A DNA stretch of 64,000 nucleotides from Chitinophaga oryziterrae (GCF_009758125.1 NZ_WRXO01000001.1:310001-374000); one strand, 5' to 3'; shown: positions 1 through 8,942, counted from the first letter of the stretch. Numbers and translations are program-made. Notes: generated by a model not told the origin, from the sequence alone.

Positions 1-1
1 A

Positions 2-103
2 ACAGCCGCCAAACAGGAATTGAAACAGAGACAAGGCCCCGGTTTCAAATATGAGGCTATGCTGGGCAACCGTGCACCGGCTTTAGATTACCGTAAAAAA
101 TAA
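2..103 (+). CDS. C-terminal end of an unidentified protein (partial)
   Basis: An open frame runs from the window edge to a TAA at 101-103 and encodes 33 residues, ending in N-R-A-P-A-L-D-Y-R-K-K. The basic, low-complexity tail carries no motif I can assign. The stop lies 8 bases before the ATG of the M14 peptidase gene, so the two are probably co-transcribed. The upstream part is outside the window, so the function cannot be named. Confidence 0.6.
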   Translation, partial: TAAKQELKQRQGPGFKYEAMLGNRAPALDYRKK

Positions 104-111
104 CCCATCGC

Positions 112-2850
112 ATGAAAAATATTTTATGGATCGTTTTGCTATATACTTCTGTAGCTGTGGCGCAAACAGTACCTTCTCCCAAAGAACATTTTGGTTTTAA
201 TATAGGGGATGATTATAAACTGGCTACTTATACCCAGACAGCCGCTTATTTTGAAAAACTGGCAGCTACTTCAGACAGGGTGAAATTAGTGGATATCGGT
301 TTAACAGAAGAAGGGCGGCATCAATACATGTTAATCGTCTCTTCTCCTGAAAACCTCAAACATTTAGATCAATATAAAAAAATCTCCCAGCAGCTGGCAA
401 GAGCGGAAGGACTCTCGGATCAACAGGCGCATGCCCTTGCTGCGGAAGGCAAAGCGATTGTATGGATAGATGGCGGACTGCATGCGACAGAAGTAGTAGG
501 TATACATCAGCTGATAGAAACAGCCTGGCAGTTCGTGAGCCGCAAAGACCCGGAAACAATGCGTATCCTGGACAACGTAGTTATTCTGATGACGCACGCC
601 AATCCGGATGGACAGGAACTTACCACCAACTGGTATATGCGTAATGCAGATACGTTAAAAAGATCTACAGAGCAATTACCGGTGTTGTATGAAAAATATA
701 TTGGTCATGATAATAACCGCGACTTCTACATCATGAACATGAAGGAGAGCAGCAACATGGGGAAACAACTTTTCCTGGAATGGATGCCGCAGATCATGTA
801 TAATCATCACCAGCGGGGGCCGGAAGGTTCTGTATTGGCAGGGCCTCCTTACCGCGATCCCTTCAATTATGTTTTTGATCCTTTAATGATTACCGGTATT
901 GATGCGTTGGGCGCAGCTATGTATAACCGCCTTAATGTAGAAGACAAGCCAGGCTATACCCGTTTGAACGGCTCCAGTTTTTCTACCTGGTATAATGGTG
1001 GTTTACGTACTACCACGCAATATCACAATATGATTGGGCTGCTCACAGAAATCATCGGTAATCCTACTCCTGAAAAAATCCCTGTCGTACCATCCCGCCT
1101 GGTCCCTAACGGAGCTACACCTAACCCTGTAATACCACAGGACAACTGGCATTTCAGGAGATCTATTGATTATTCTGTATCGTTGAATTATTCTGTACTG
1201 GATTATGCAGCGCGTCAGCGGGATGAAGTGTTGTATAACATTTATAAAATGGGAAAGAATGGGATAGATAAAGGCAATAAAGATTCCTGGACACTTTCTC
1301 CCAAACGTGCAGATGCTATTACGGCTGCGTATAAAAAAGATAAGAATGACACGACAAAAGACGATGGCAGTGATCCTTACGGCTGGATGAAAAGAGGCAG
1401 TAATATCCCCATGTCTTATTACGATGCCATATATAAAAATCCTGCTTTAAGAGATCCCCGTGGATATATTATTTCTGCTGATCAGCCGGATTTTGCAACA
1501 GCCGTGAAGTTCATTAATGCATTGATCAAAGCAGGTATTAGTGTATATAAGGCAACTGATTCATTCACTGTTGCAGGTAAGCATTATCCAACCGGTTCTT
1601 ATATCGTTAAAACAGCGCAGGCTTTCCGTCCGCATGTACTGGATATGTTCGAACCACAGGACCATCCTAATGATTTCCAGTATCCTGGTGGTCCTCCTAT
1701 TCGTCCTTATGATGCAGCAGGATGGACGCTGGCTTTTCAGATGGGGATTCAGTACGACAGGCAGCTGGATGCCTTTGACGGTCCTTTTCAGCGCCTTCCT
1801 TATGGAGAATTACAGCAGACGTCCAGGACTTCTGTTACAGTTGCTAACGGTTACCTGTTAAGTGCCCATGCGAACAATTCATTCATTGCAGTGAATGACC
1901 TGCTGAAAGCAGGCGTAAAAGTATACCGGCTTACAAGCGGTACAGCAGATTATCCCGCAGGTACTTTTTATATTCCTGGTAATGCAACGGCGCAGTTACA
2001 GCAGGTAATAGCAACATTGGGCGTAAAGCCTGCCGGCGTTAGCAAAAAGCCCAAAGGGCTGGCAGCCATCACTTCCATGCGCATTGCCCTCTGGGATAAT
2101 TACGGCGGCTCTATTCCATCGGGATGGATTCGCTGGATAATGGAGCAATATCATTTCCCGATAACTGTTATTTATCCACAGGATATAGATTCCGGTGATC
2201 TGAGAAAGAAGTATGATGCCATCATCTTTGTAACCCGTGCTATTCCGCCTGTGAAAGGAGAGGAGCCTAACCGTTATGGTTTTTCTTTAAAACCACCTGC
2301 GCCGGAAGAAATTCCTGAACAATACCGGCATATGCTGGGCAAGATCACAAAAGATACTTCTGTTCCTAAACTGAAAGAATTCCTGGAAGCAGGAGGGACT
2401 ATCATCACTATTGGTACCAGTACCAATCTTGCCTATCACCTGGGTTTACCGGTGCATAATGCCCTGGTAGAAGCAGGAACAGAAAAGCCTTTGCCCGGTA
2501 CAAAATATTTTGTTCCCGGCAGTATCCTGCAGGTAGCATTCGACAGCACCCAGACGGCTGCATGGGGAATGCCTTCTACCGGGGATATTAACTTCGATAA
2601 CAGTCCGGTATTTAAACTGGATGCTACTGCCGCAGAAAAAGGTGTAAAACCGCTTGCCTGGTTTACGACCGACAAACCTTTGCGCAGTGGCTGGGCCTGG
2701 GGACAGGCTTATCTGAAAGACGGAGTAGCTGCATTTGTAGCGCCGGTAGGAAAGGGCACATTATATGCTTTTGGTCCTGAGATCACTTTCCGGGGACAAT
2801 CCCATGGTACATTTAAACTACTGTTCAACGGATTATACACTGTTAAGTAA
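112..2850 (+). CDS. Secreted M14-family zinc carboxypeptidase-like protein
   Basis: The product is 912 residues and starts with a Sec signal peptide (hydrophobic stretch, cleavage after A-V-A-Q near residue 18). The M14 metallopeptidase fold is indicated by the zinc motif H124-A-T-E127, an N202-R203-D204 motif like the substrate-binding N-R of carboxypeptidases, a Y-N-H232-H233 zinc-ligand position, and a candidate catalytic Glu at 313 in L-L-T-E-I-I. About 500 residues follow the catalytic domain, including a glutamine-amidotransferase-like stretch near 660-800. It is probably exported to the periplasm and trims peptides. The substrate cannot be read from sequence. A strong terminator follows the stop. 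Confidence 0.85.
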   Translation: MKNILWIVLLYTSVAVAQTVPSPKEHFGFNIGDDYKLATYTQTAAYFEKLAATSDRVKLVDIGLTEEGRHQYMLIVSSPENLKHLDQYKKISQQLARAEGLSDQQAHALAAEGKAIVWIDGGLHATEVVGIHQLIETAWQFVSRKDPETMRILDNVVILMTHANPDGQELTTNWYMRNADTLKRSTEQLPVLYEKYIGHDNNRDFYIMNMKESSNMGKQLFLEWMPQIMYNHHQRGPEGSVLAGPPYRDPFNYVFDPLMITGIDALGAAMYNRLNVEDKPGYTRLNGSSFSTWYNGGLRTTTQYHNMIGLLTEIIGNPTPEKIPVVPSRLVPNGATPNPVIPQDNWHFRRSIDYSVSLNYSVLDYAARQRDEVLYNIYKMGKNGIDKGNKDSWTLSPKRADAITAAYKKDKNDTTKDDGSDPYGWMKRGSNIPMSYYDAIYKNPALRDPRGYIISADQPDFATAVKFINALIKAGISVYKATDSFTVAGKHYPTGSYIVKTAQAFRPHVLDMFEPQDHPNDFQYPGGPPIRPYDAAGWTLAFQMGIQYDRQLDAFDGPFQRLPYGELQQTSRTSVTVANGYLLSAHANNSFIAVNDLLKAGVKVYRLTSGTADYPAGTFYIPGNATAQLQQVIATLGVKPAGVSKKPKGLAAITSMRIALWDNYGGSIPSGWIRWIMEQYHFPITVIYPQDIDSGDLRKKYDAIIFVTRAIPPVKGEEPNRYGFSLKPPAPEEIPEQYRHMLGKITKDTSVPKLKEFLEAGGTIITIGTSTNLAYHLGLPVHNALVEAGTEKPLPGTKYFVPGSILQVAFDSTQTAAWGMPSTGDINFDNSPVFKLDATAAEKGVKPLAWFTTDKPLRSGWAWGQAYLKDGVAAFVAPVGKGTLYAFGPEITFRGQSHGTFKLLFNGLYTVK

Positions 2851-2873
2851 CATGTGAATTTTTCCCAGCGTTT

Positions 2874-2906
2874 AAAAGCCGTCACCTGATCGTGACGGCT
2901 TTTTTA
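2874..2906 (+). terminator. Rho-independent terminator after the M14 peptidase gene
   Basis: A perfect 9-bp stem (agccgtcac at 2877-2885, gtgacggct at 2892-2900) with a 6-nt loop is followed by five T and preceded by an A run. It sits 24 bases after the stop codon. Confidence 0.85.
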
Positions 2907-2966
2907 ATTAGCTCATTAAAAAGTCATATTTTCCCTTATCGATTCAAAGCAGTTTTTATTGTAGAT

Positions 2967-3431
2967 ATGAAGCATAAAAAGGATATTATTCAACTGGGAG
3001 TGTTAGTGGTTTTGTTTATAGGAATCTGTTTTGGCAAAACAATGTGGTATGCAATTTTCCCAACTGCTGATTCTTTTGGCGTAAAATTCAATAAGGAAAG
3101 AACACGCCTGGGCATTCTGCCATTACCTGATAACTGGACAACAGAGCAGGGAGAGAAGGAGACTAAAGTGTGGTTCCCGCCTGCTGTTGATACCGGAGCA
3201 GTACATAGGGAAATGAAAGTAGTAGGAGTGGAGAATGACAGGATAAAATATGAAAATGATTTTATCCTGAAACCTGTGCCGGATAAGGAGGAACTGACGA
3301 TCGGTTACCGTTTTACCGATACCACATGGAACTATGCGCTCAGTAGCCGGCTGACGCATGAAAAGCCTTACCCGGTTACCCGCCAGCAGGCAGATAGTAT
3401 CCTGGATGCCTGGAATTTTAAACATAAATAG
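2967..3431 (+). CDS. Hypothetical single-pass membrane protein
   Basis: The product is 154 residues. The longest frame begins at 2892, inside the preceding terminator stem, so I use the ATG at 2967, which puts a basic M-K-H-K-K before a hydrophobic helix (about residues 8-28). The remainder is soluble and probably periplasmic. It has no cysteines or motifs that I recognise. Its stop is one base before the ATG of the Crp/Fnr-type gene, so the two are co-transcribed and may be translationally coupled. Function unknown. Confidence 0.6.
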   Translation: MKHKKDIIQLGVLVVLFIGICFGKTMWYAIFPTADSFGVKFNKERTRLGILPLPDNWTTEQGEKETKVWFPPAVDTGAVHREMKVVGVENDRIKYENDFILKPVPDKEELTIGYRFTDTTWNYALSSRLTHEKPYPVTRQQADSILDAWNFKHK

Positions 3432-3432
3432 T

Positions 3433-4023
3433 ATGAGTGAGATCAAGTTACTGGAAAAGGCTTTACAGAAACTGACCGGGATGGATGAAAAGGAATTTGC
3501 TTTATCGCTTCCATTCTGGCAGGTAAAGCAATATAAGAAGGGGGAGTATTACAACGAATATAAGAACGTTTGTAAGCATCTGGGGTTTGTCATCAACGGT
3601 ATTTTCCGTACTTACTATATGAATGAGACGACCGGAGAGGAGAAGAATATGTTGTTTTATTCCGATCACCAGATCGTTTCCGCCTATAAGAGCTTTATCA
3701 GCCAGACCCCTTGTAATTATTACACAGAGAGTATGGTTGATTCCACCATTTTATACATTCATATAGACCATTTACAGGAATTGTATGAGCAGTCGCATCA
3801 GTGGGAAAGGTTTGGCAGACATGTGGCAGAGATCGCTTTCAACCTGGTAATGAATCATACGGAGGATTTTTTATTTAAAACCCCCGAACAGCGGTATGTG
3901 GAGTTATTAGAGCTGCACCCGGGCATCTTCAATACAATACCACTCTATCATATAGCGTCTTACCTGGGGATCCAGGGACCGTCTTTAAGCAGGATCAGGA
4001 AAAGGATGCTTAACAAGGGATAA
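3433..4023 (+). CDS. Crp/Fnr-family transcriptional regulator
   Basis: The product is 196 residues. The N-terminal two thirds resemble a cyclic-nucleotide-binding jelly roll of the Crp/Fnr superfamily, in the form common in Bacteroidota (K-K-G-E-Y-Y-N at the start, then G-I-F-R-T-Y-Y and a stretch ending in Y-T-E-S-M). The C-terminal part carries a helix-turn-helix (I-A-S-Y-L-G-I then S-L-S-R-I-R-K). The cAMP-contacting arginine and glutamate of true CRP are not evident, so the ligand is unknown. The ATG at 3433 follows the upstream stop directly; a longer frame from 3358 would overlap that gene and lacks family support. Confidence 0.8.
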   Translation: MSEIKLLEKALQKLTGMDEKEFALSLPFWQVKQYKKGEYYNEYKNVCKHLGFVINGIFRTYYMNETTGEEKNMLFYSDHQIVSAYKSFISQTPCNYYTESMVDSTILYIHIDHLQELYEQSHQWERFGRHVAEIAFNLVMNHTEDFLFKTPEQRYVELLELHPGIFNTIPLYHIASYLGIQGPSLSRIRKRMLNKG

Positions 4024-4053
4024 TCATCAATTTATACATGATTATCATAATAT

Positions 4054-4084
4054 TTTGATTTTCTCCTGCTTTAAAATACCTTTG
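4054..4084 (+). promoter_or_regulatory. Bacteroidota-type promoter before the DUF6427-like gene
   Basis: TTTG at 4054-4057, a 19-bp spacer and TACCTTTG at 4077-4084 match the Bacteroidota primary sigma consensus (TTTG, N19, TAnnTTTG). Transcription would begin near 4091, about 31 bases before the GTG start at 4122. Confidence 0.75.
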
Positions 4085-4121
4085 GAACGCTTTCAAAAGT
4101 TGAATAAAGAGATAACAGATT

Positions 4122-5102
4122 GTGGTAAAATTTTTCCGCTCCGGCAACCCACTGACGGTTTTGCTGTTGTTAATATATACGTTACTGGTAAAGTTCTATT
4201 ACCTGTTGCACCCGTCCACCTTTGTGGCAGACGGCTCAGAAGGGTTATTATATGACCTTTTTGTGAAATGGATACAGCGGGTGATAGGGAACAGCCCCTA
4301 TTTGTTTACCAGTCTTGCTATATTGCTACTGCTGTTACAGGCATTGCTCGTTACCAAGATCGTTAACCACCAGCGGCTCTTTGCCAAACCTACCTATTTA
4401 CCGGCTATGAGTTACATGCTCTTTACTTCCCTGCTGGAAGGATGGAATGTGTTTTCTCCTGCTTTGCTGGTAAACCTGGTAATGTTATGGGTGTTTTCAA
4501 GTATCACATTGCTGTATACACGTACGTCTGCCAGGGATGTGGTGTTTAATATAGGGTTTGCACTGGGGGTATGTGGATTGTTCTACTTCCCTTCTGTGGT
4601 TTTCTGCCTGCTGCTGTTATTGAGTCTGCTTATTATGCGGCCGTTCAGGCTGGCAGAGTGGATTATTGCAGTGCTGGGGCTGATTTGCCCGTTGTACCTG
4701 CTGGGTACTTACCTGTATCTTACTGATCAATGGAGCCTGTTTACAAAGATCCCCCGTATAGGTATCAATTTCCCTGTAATAGCCGATTATAAGGTTTGGG
4801 GAGCTATGGTGGCGAGTATCTTCTTCTTTATCCTGGGCTGGCTGTTATTGCAGAGTACTATCAAAAAGATGCTGATTCAGGGCAGGAAGATCTGGAGTGT
4901 GCTGATCGTATATGTGTTTGTAGCGATGGTGGTACCTTTCTTCAATGTACATTTTTCTCCCTTATACTGGTTAATGGCAATATTGCCGCTTTCTTTGTTC
5001 GTAGCTAATGTGTATTGGTCTATCAGGAACAACACTGTAGCTAACATTATCCACTTCATTACGCTGGGATATGTGATCGTAATGCAGTATTTCAGCCGAT
5101 AA
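4122..5102 (+). CDS. Polytopic membrane protein, DUF6427-like
   Basis: The product is 326 residues with about ten hydrophobic helices and little else. Its opening (M-V-K-F-F-R-S-G-N-P, then a helix) and overall layout resemble the DUF6427 membrane proteins of Bacteroidota, whose biochemical role is unknown. The start is GTG at 4122, which fits a promoter whose -7 element ends at 4084. The next gene is purQ, which has its own promoter, so a functional link is not implied. Confidence 0.7.
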   Translation: MVKFFRSGNPLTVLLLLIYTLLVKFYYLLHPSTFVADGSEGLLYDLFVKWIQRVIGNSPYLFTSLAILLLLLQALLVTKIVNHQRLFAKPTYLPAMSYMLFTSLLEGWNVFSPALLVNLVMLWVFSSITLLYTRTSARDVVFNIGFALGVCGLFYFPSVVFCLLLLLSLLIMRPFRLAEWIIAVLGLICPLYLLGTYLYLTDQWSLFTKIPRIGINFPVIADYKVWGAMVASIFFFILGWLLLQSTIKKMLIQGRKIWSVLIVYVFVAMVVPFFNVHFSPLYWLMAILPLSLFVANVYWSIRNNTVANIIHFITLGYVIVMQYFSR

Positions 5103-5138
5103 CCTCTTGTACCATTTGTTAAAACCGGATGAACGGCC

Positions 5139-5169
5139 ATTGAAATATGCGGACGGCGCAGTAATTTTG
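5139..5169 (+). promoter_or_regulatory. Promoter of purQ
   Basis: ATTG at 5139-5142, a 19-bp spacer and TAATTTTG at 5162-5169 match the Bacteroidota promoter. Predicted initiation near 5176 gives a leader of about 90 bases, long enough for regulation. I do not recognise a purine riboswitch in it. Confidence 0.65.
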
Positions 5170-5267
5170 TAGCTTTTCCGGTAATTTCGTCCAGTGGTTT
5201 AAACCGTTATATTACCGGATAGAAGCTGGAATTAATATTTTAGATCATAAAATTCAATTAATTAGGT

Positions 5268-5963
5268 ATGAAATTTGGCGTTGTCACCTTCCCGGGCTCT
5301 AACTGTGACCATGATATGATAGATTCATTACGTAATGACCTTGGTCAGGAAGTAATAGAGTTATGGCATAAGGACAAGGACCTGAGTAAGTTCAGCAAAG
5401 AAGATTGCATTGTACTTCCGGGTGGGTTCTCTTATGGTGATTATCTGCGCTGTGGTGCAATTGCACGTTTCAGTCCGATGATGCAGAGTGTGATAGAGTT
5501 CGCAAATAAGGGTGGTCGTGTGATTGGTATCTGCAATGGTTTCCAGATCCTTTGTGAAGCCGGTTTACTGCCAGGAGTGCTGTTACAGAATGGCGACCAG
5601 CAGTTTGTATGCAAGAATATCTTCCTGAAGAGTGAAAATACTGTCGCTGCCATGACCAAAGATGTAACCGGTCGTCCGTTGATGATTCCGGTAGCACATG
5701 GTGAAGGCCGTTATTATGCTGACGATGCTACACTGGAAGGGTTGTTTGCCAACAATCAGGTTCTTTTCCGTTATTGCGATGAGTTCGGTAATATAGTAGA
5801 CGCTGCCAATCCAAATGGAGCGATGCGTAACATTGCAGGGATCTGCAACAGCACGCGTAACGTATTTGGTATGATGCCGCATCCGGAAAGAGCTACCAGC
5901 TCTGTATTGGGGAATACGGACGGTCAGCTGATTTTCCAGAGTCTGATCAACAACAATAACTGA
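5268..5963 (+). CDS. purQ: Phosphoribosylformylglycinamidine synthase, glutaminase subunit
   Basis: The product is 231 residues. It is the class I glutamine amidotransferase subunit of the FGAM synthase complex (PurQ with PurL and PurS), which supplies ammonia for step four of de novo purine synthesis in the cytoplasm. The opening F-P-G-S-N-C-D-H-D is characteristic of PurQ. The nucleophile is Cys89 in G-I-C-N-G-F-Q, and His205 with Glu207 in M-P-H-P-E complete the triad. The length is normal for a separate PurQ. purL and purS are not in the window. Confidence 0.96.
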   Translation: MKFGVVTFPGSNCDHDMIDSLRNDLGQEVIELWHKDKDLSKFSKEDCIVLPGGFSYGDYLRCGAIARFSPMMQSVIEFANKGGRVIGICNGFQILCEAGLLPGVLLQNGDQQFVCKNIFLKSENTVAAMTKDVTGRPLMIPVAHGEGRYYADDATLEGLFANNQVLFRYCDEFGNIVDAANPNGAMRNIAGICNSTRNVFGMMPHPERATSSVLGNTDGQLIFQSLINNNN

Positions 5964-6017
5964 TAAGATTACTACACCAATAATCAATCAATCAACCAAC
6001 CAGTTAAAAAAACGAGT

Positions 6018-6473
6018 ATGAGAAAAGTATTGACAGCATTCTTATTGTTTGCTCTGCCGGTATTGGCGAGTGCGCAAATAGAGAACCCGGTTAAGTGGAG
6101 CTTTACTTCCAAGAAGATTAATGCGACTACATATGAGTTGCACATGACAGCCAGTATTGACGGCGGCTGGCATCTGTATGCGCAGGTAGCAGGTGAAGGT
6201 CCGGTACCAACTTCTTTCAAACTCAGTAAAAACCCTTTAGTTGTACCTACCGGTAAAATTGAAGAAGTGGGTAAACTGCACAAGGCATTTGACAAGAACT
6301 TTGATTCTGAACTGAAATATTACGAAGGCGAAGTAGACTTTATACAGAAAGTGACTGTAAAAGGTAAAGCTGCTACAAAGGTAAAAGGTACGGTAGAATT
6401 CATGACATGTGATGATCACCAGTGTCTGCCACCTAAAGAGCTTGAATTTGCTATCAGTGTCGGAGGAAAATAA
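6018..6473 (+). CDS. Stand-alone DsbD N-terminal (alpha) domain protein, periplasmic
   Basis: The product is 151 residues with a signal peptide (cleavage near A-S-A-Q, residue 20). The rest matches the N-terminal domain of DsbD, the periplasmic module that passes electrons to substrate thioredoxin-like proteins. The redox pair is present: Cys131 and Cys136 in T-C-D-D-H-Q-C-L-P-P. A full-length dsbD follows 95 bases downstream, and its own N-domain lacks cysteines, so this protein may supply the active alpha domain in trans (inference). A perfect 59-bp palindrome lies between the two genes. Confidence 0.85.
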   Translation: MRKVLTAFLLFALPVLASAQIENPVKWSFTSKKINATTYELHMTASIDGGWHLYAQVAGEGPVPTSFKLSKNPLVVPTGKIEEVGKLHKAFDKNFDSELKYYEGEVDFIQKVTVKGKAATKVKGTVEFMTCDDHQCLPPKELEFAISVGGK

Positions 6474-6483
6474 TTTAACATAA

Positions 6484-6542
6484 CATTCTTCTAAACAATA
6501 AACGAGTTCTCCCGGAGAACTCGTTTATTGTTTAGAAGAATG
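6484..6542. repeat. Perfect 59-bp palindrome between the two dsbD-type genes
   Basis: Arms of 29 bases (6484-6512 and 6514-6542) are exact reverse complements around a single central C, giving a very stable hairpin with core ctcccggag. It begins 10 bases after the upstream stop and ends 26 bases before the dsbD start. There is no T run after it, so it is not a textbook terminator. It could be a partial terminator, an RNA-processing or stabilising hairpin that sets the ratio of the two products, or a protein-binding site. Confidence 0.9.
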
Positions 6543-6568
6543 CAAAGTCTCTAAAGCCTATTATATAT

Positions 6569-8563
6569 ATGAAGCAGTTGCTTACGTTTATTGTACTTAT
6601 CGCCGCAACCTTTGGCGTAAAGGCACAGTCCAGAATTGTAAAATGGGAATATAGTGCTGAAAAGAAAGGGGAACAGGAATATATATTACATCTGAAAGGA
6701 ACAGTAGAAAAGGGATGGCTGATATTTTCAACTTCTATGAAGGATGATGAGGCTAATACCCGTGTTGTTGTAGATACTGCAAAAGCAACGTTGATCAGTG
6801 TACAGGAGCAGGGGACCGTACAGACCCGTAAGGAACCTTTGCTGGATAATGCTGATATCAAATACCTGGAGAACAATGTGGAATTGCTGGCTACTGTAAA
6901 GCTGAAATCACCAGTCAGTAAGTTAGGAGGTACGATCACTGCGATGGTGTTGAAAGGAGAGGAGATCAATCCTGAAGAAGCAACATTTGATATAGTGCTG
7001 GGCGGCACTCCGGCGAAAGCAGTGAAAGCCGGTGAAGAAGTGGCAAAGGACGGTGTGGCAGCAGATGATGCTTCCAATAAATCTTTATGGTGGATTTTCC
7101 TGGCTTGTTTAGGCGGAGGATTTATTGCATTGATTACTCCTTGTGTATTCTCAATGATTCCTATTACGGTGAGCTTCTTTACCAAACGTAGTGAAACACG
7201 TGCGCAGGGTATCAAAAATGCTTTCCAGTATTCTTTCTCTATCATTGTTATTTATACATTCCTTGGTTTTGCCATTACAAAGATCTTTGGAGCCAGCGCA
7301 TTGAATTCACTGGCCAGTAATGGTATCGCTAACATGATCTTCTTTGTTATTTTCATATTATTCGGCTTCTCATTCCTGGGAGCATTCGAGATCAATCTCC
7401 CGAGTGCCTGGGCAAATAAAGCCGATTCCAGGGCCAGTAAAGGTAGCTTCATAGGTATCTTCTTTATGGCGCTCACGCTGGCTATTGTATCATTCTCCTG
7501 CACAGGGCCTATCATTGGTAACCTGTTGGTGCTGGCAGCGAAAGGTGGTAATTCCGGTCCGCTGGTAGGGATGTTTGGTTTCTCGTTGGCCCTTGCAATT
7601 CCTTTCTCACTGTTTGCGTTGTTCCCAAGCTGGCTGAATAAAATCGGCAAGTCCGGTGGCTGGCTGAATGCAGTGAAAGTAACCTTAGGGTTCCTGGAGT
7701 TAGCACTGGCATTGAAGTTCCTGTCTAATGTAGATATGGCTTACCATTGGAACCTGCTGGACAGGGAGATTTTCCTGGCGTTGTGGATCGTGTTGTTTAC
7801 GCTGACAGGTTTTTATCTGCTGGGTAAGATCAAGTTTAGTCATGATAGTGATGTACCGTATGTTTCTGTAAGCAGGCTTTGTTTTGCGGTAACTGCATTT
7901 GCATTTGTTGTATATATGGTGCCGGGTATGTGGGGTGCACCTTTGAAAGGTATCAGTGGTTTCCTGCCACATGAAGGTTCTCAGGATTTCAATATCAGCC
8001 GTTCTCTGACGGATATTGCAGCATCCCTGGATGGTGGCGTATCTACAGGCAATAAGAATGCTAATACGATCAGACCTAAGAAGTATACGGATATATTGCA
8101 TTCGGAGATTCCGGGAGTAGAGAATTTATTCTTTGATTTTGATGAAGCGCTGGCAGCCGCCAAAGCAGCTAATAAGCCTTTGATGCTGGATTTTACAGGT
8201 CATACCTGCGTGAATTGCCGCAAGTTTGAAAAGTCTGTATTATCAAATCCTGCGGTAATGAAGATCCTGCGTAATGACTTTGTGGTAGCTTCTTTATATA
8301 CAGATGAGAAAACATCGCTGCCAGAGATGGAGCAATATGTTTCTAAGTTTGATAACAGCAAGGTTACTAATGTAGGTCAGAAGAACCAGGACTTTGAAGT
8401 GACTCACTTTACCCGTAATTCCCAACCTTATTATATTCCGGTTGATAATGAAGGGAAAGCGCTGGTAGACAAGGGATACGGCTATGATCCTCAAGAGGAT
8501 GCAGATGCATTTATTGCTTATCTGGAAAGTGCGAAAGCTGAATTTGCGAAGAGAAGCAAGTAA
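6569..8563 (+). CDS. dsbD: Thiol:disulfide interchange protein DsbD
   Basis: The product is 664 residues with a signal peptide (cleavage near V-K-A-Q, residue 20). Order of domains: N-terminal alpha-like domain (about 21-140), a transmembrane beta domain of about eight helices (about 170-460), and a C-terminal thioredoxin-fold gamma domain (about 520-664). The transmembrane cysteines are Cys192 (T-P-C-V-F-S-M-I-P) and Cys311 (S-C-T-G-P); the gamma pair is Cys547 and Cys550 (C-V-N-C). It carries electrons from cytoplasmic thioredoxin across the inner membrane. The N-domain contains no cysteine at all, which is unusual; the pair is found instead in the small upstream protein. Confidence 0.93.
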   Translation: MKQLLTFIVLIAATFGVKAQSRIVKWEYSAEKKGEQEYILHLKGTVEKGWLIFSTSMKDDEANTRVVVDTAKATLISVQEQGTVQTRKEPLLDNADIKYLENNVELLATVKLKSPVSKLGGTITAMVLKGEEINPEEATFDIVLGGTPAKAVKAGEEVAKDGVAADDASNKSLWWIFLACLGGGFIALITPCVFSMIPITVSFFTKRSETRAQGIKNAFQYSFSIIVIYTFLGFAITKIFGASALNSLASNGIANMIFFVIFILFGFSFLGAFEINLPSAWANKADSRASKGSFIGIFFMALTLAIVSFSCTGPIIGNLLVLAAKGGNSGPLVGMFGFSLALAIPFSLFALFPSWLNKIGKSGGWLNAVKVTLGFLELALALKFLSNVDMAYHWNLLDREIFLALWIVLFTLTGFYLLGKIKFSHDSDVPYVSVSRLCFAVTAFAFVVYMVPGMWGAPLKGISGFLPHEGSQDFNISRSLTDIAASLDGGVSTGNKNANTIRPKKYTDILHSEIPGVENLFFDFDEALAAAKAANKPLMLDFTGHTCVNCRKFEKSVLSNPAVMKILRNDFVVASLYTDEKTSLPEMEQYVSKFDNSKVTNVGQKNQDFEVTHFTRNSQPYYIPVDNEGKALVDKGYGYDPQEDADAFIAYLESAKAEFAKRSK

Positions 8564-8577
8564 GTAAGTTTTTAAAT

Positions 8578-8611
8578 AAAAAGGGGGGGCTAAAAAAGTC
8601 CCCCCTTTTTT
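8578..8611 (+). terminator. Terminator after dsbD
   Basis: aaaaagggggg (8578-8588) pairs with ccccccttttt (8600-8610) around an 11-nt A-rich loop, 14 bases after the dsbD stop. The symmetrical A and T runs would let it work in both directions. Confidence 0.85.
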
Positions 8612-8781
8612 ATATCAGTCATATCAGGAGAATCTACGGAGCCTGGCTAAATGACATTGAATTTTCTACTATTTTCCTGATATAATAATTCCCCTTATAT
8701 TTTAATGTATTGCTAATCAGTAGTAAAAAAGCATTGAAATATTAGTTGCTACTAATAACCTACTGAGACTCTGTGCATTAG

Positions 8782-8867
8782 CATATATAACCCGTATATA
8801 AGCCCTATATAACTGGTATATAACCTGTATATAAGCCGTACTTATATAGATAGGGCTTATATACAGG
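8782..8867. repeat. TATATA-rich degenerate tandem repeat with a 14-bp hairpin
   Basis: Five TATATAA-containing units recur at 10-13 base spacing from 8782 to 8837 (catatataacc, cgtatataagcc, ctatataact, ggtatataacc, tgtatataagcc). The last unit forms a perfect 14-bp inverted repeat: cctgtatataagcc at 8824-8837 against 8854-8867, with a 16-nt loop. Confidence 0.8.
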
Positions 8868-8942
8868 TCATATAGTAGTCTATGAACAGTTATAAAGAGT
8901 TTGCAGGAAAGTTTAGGCTCTTGGAAGTATGTTCCCATCTGG

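Noticed and set aside
5170..5267. Purine riboswitch in the purQ leader
   Set aside because: The leader is long enough but I could not find the conserved three-way junction of a purine aptamer.
6532..7245. 237-residue minus-strand open frame in the dsbD gene
   Set aside because: Lies opposite conserved DsbD sequence and overlaps the palindrome; no domain.
8782..8867. CRISPR-like array
   Set aside because: The units are short, degenerate and not separated by unique spacers, and no cas gene is in the window.
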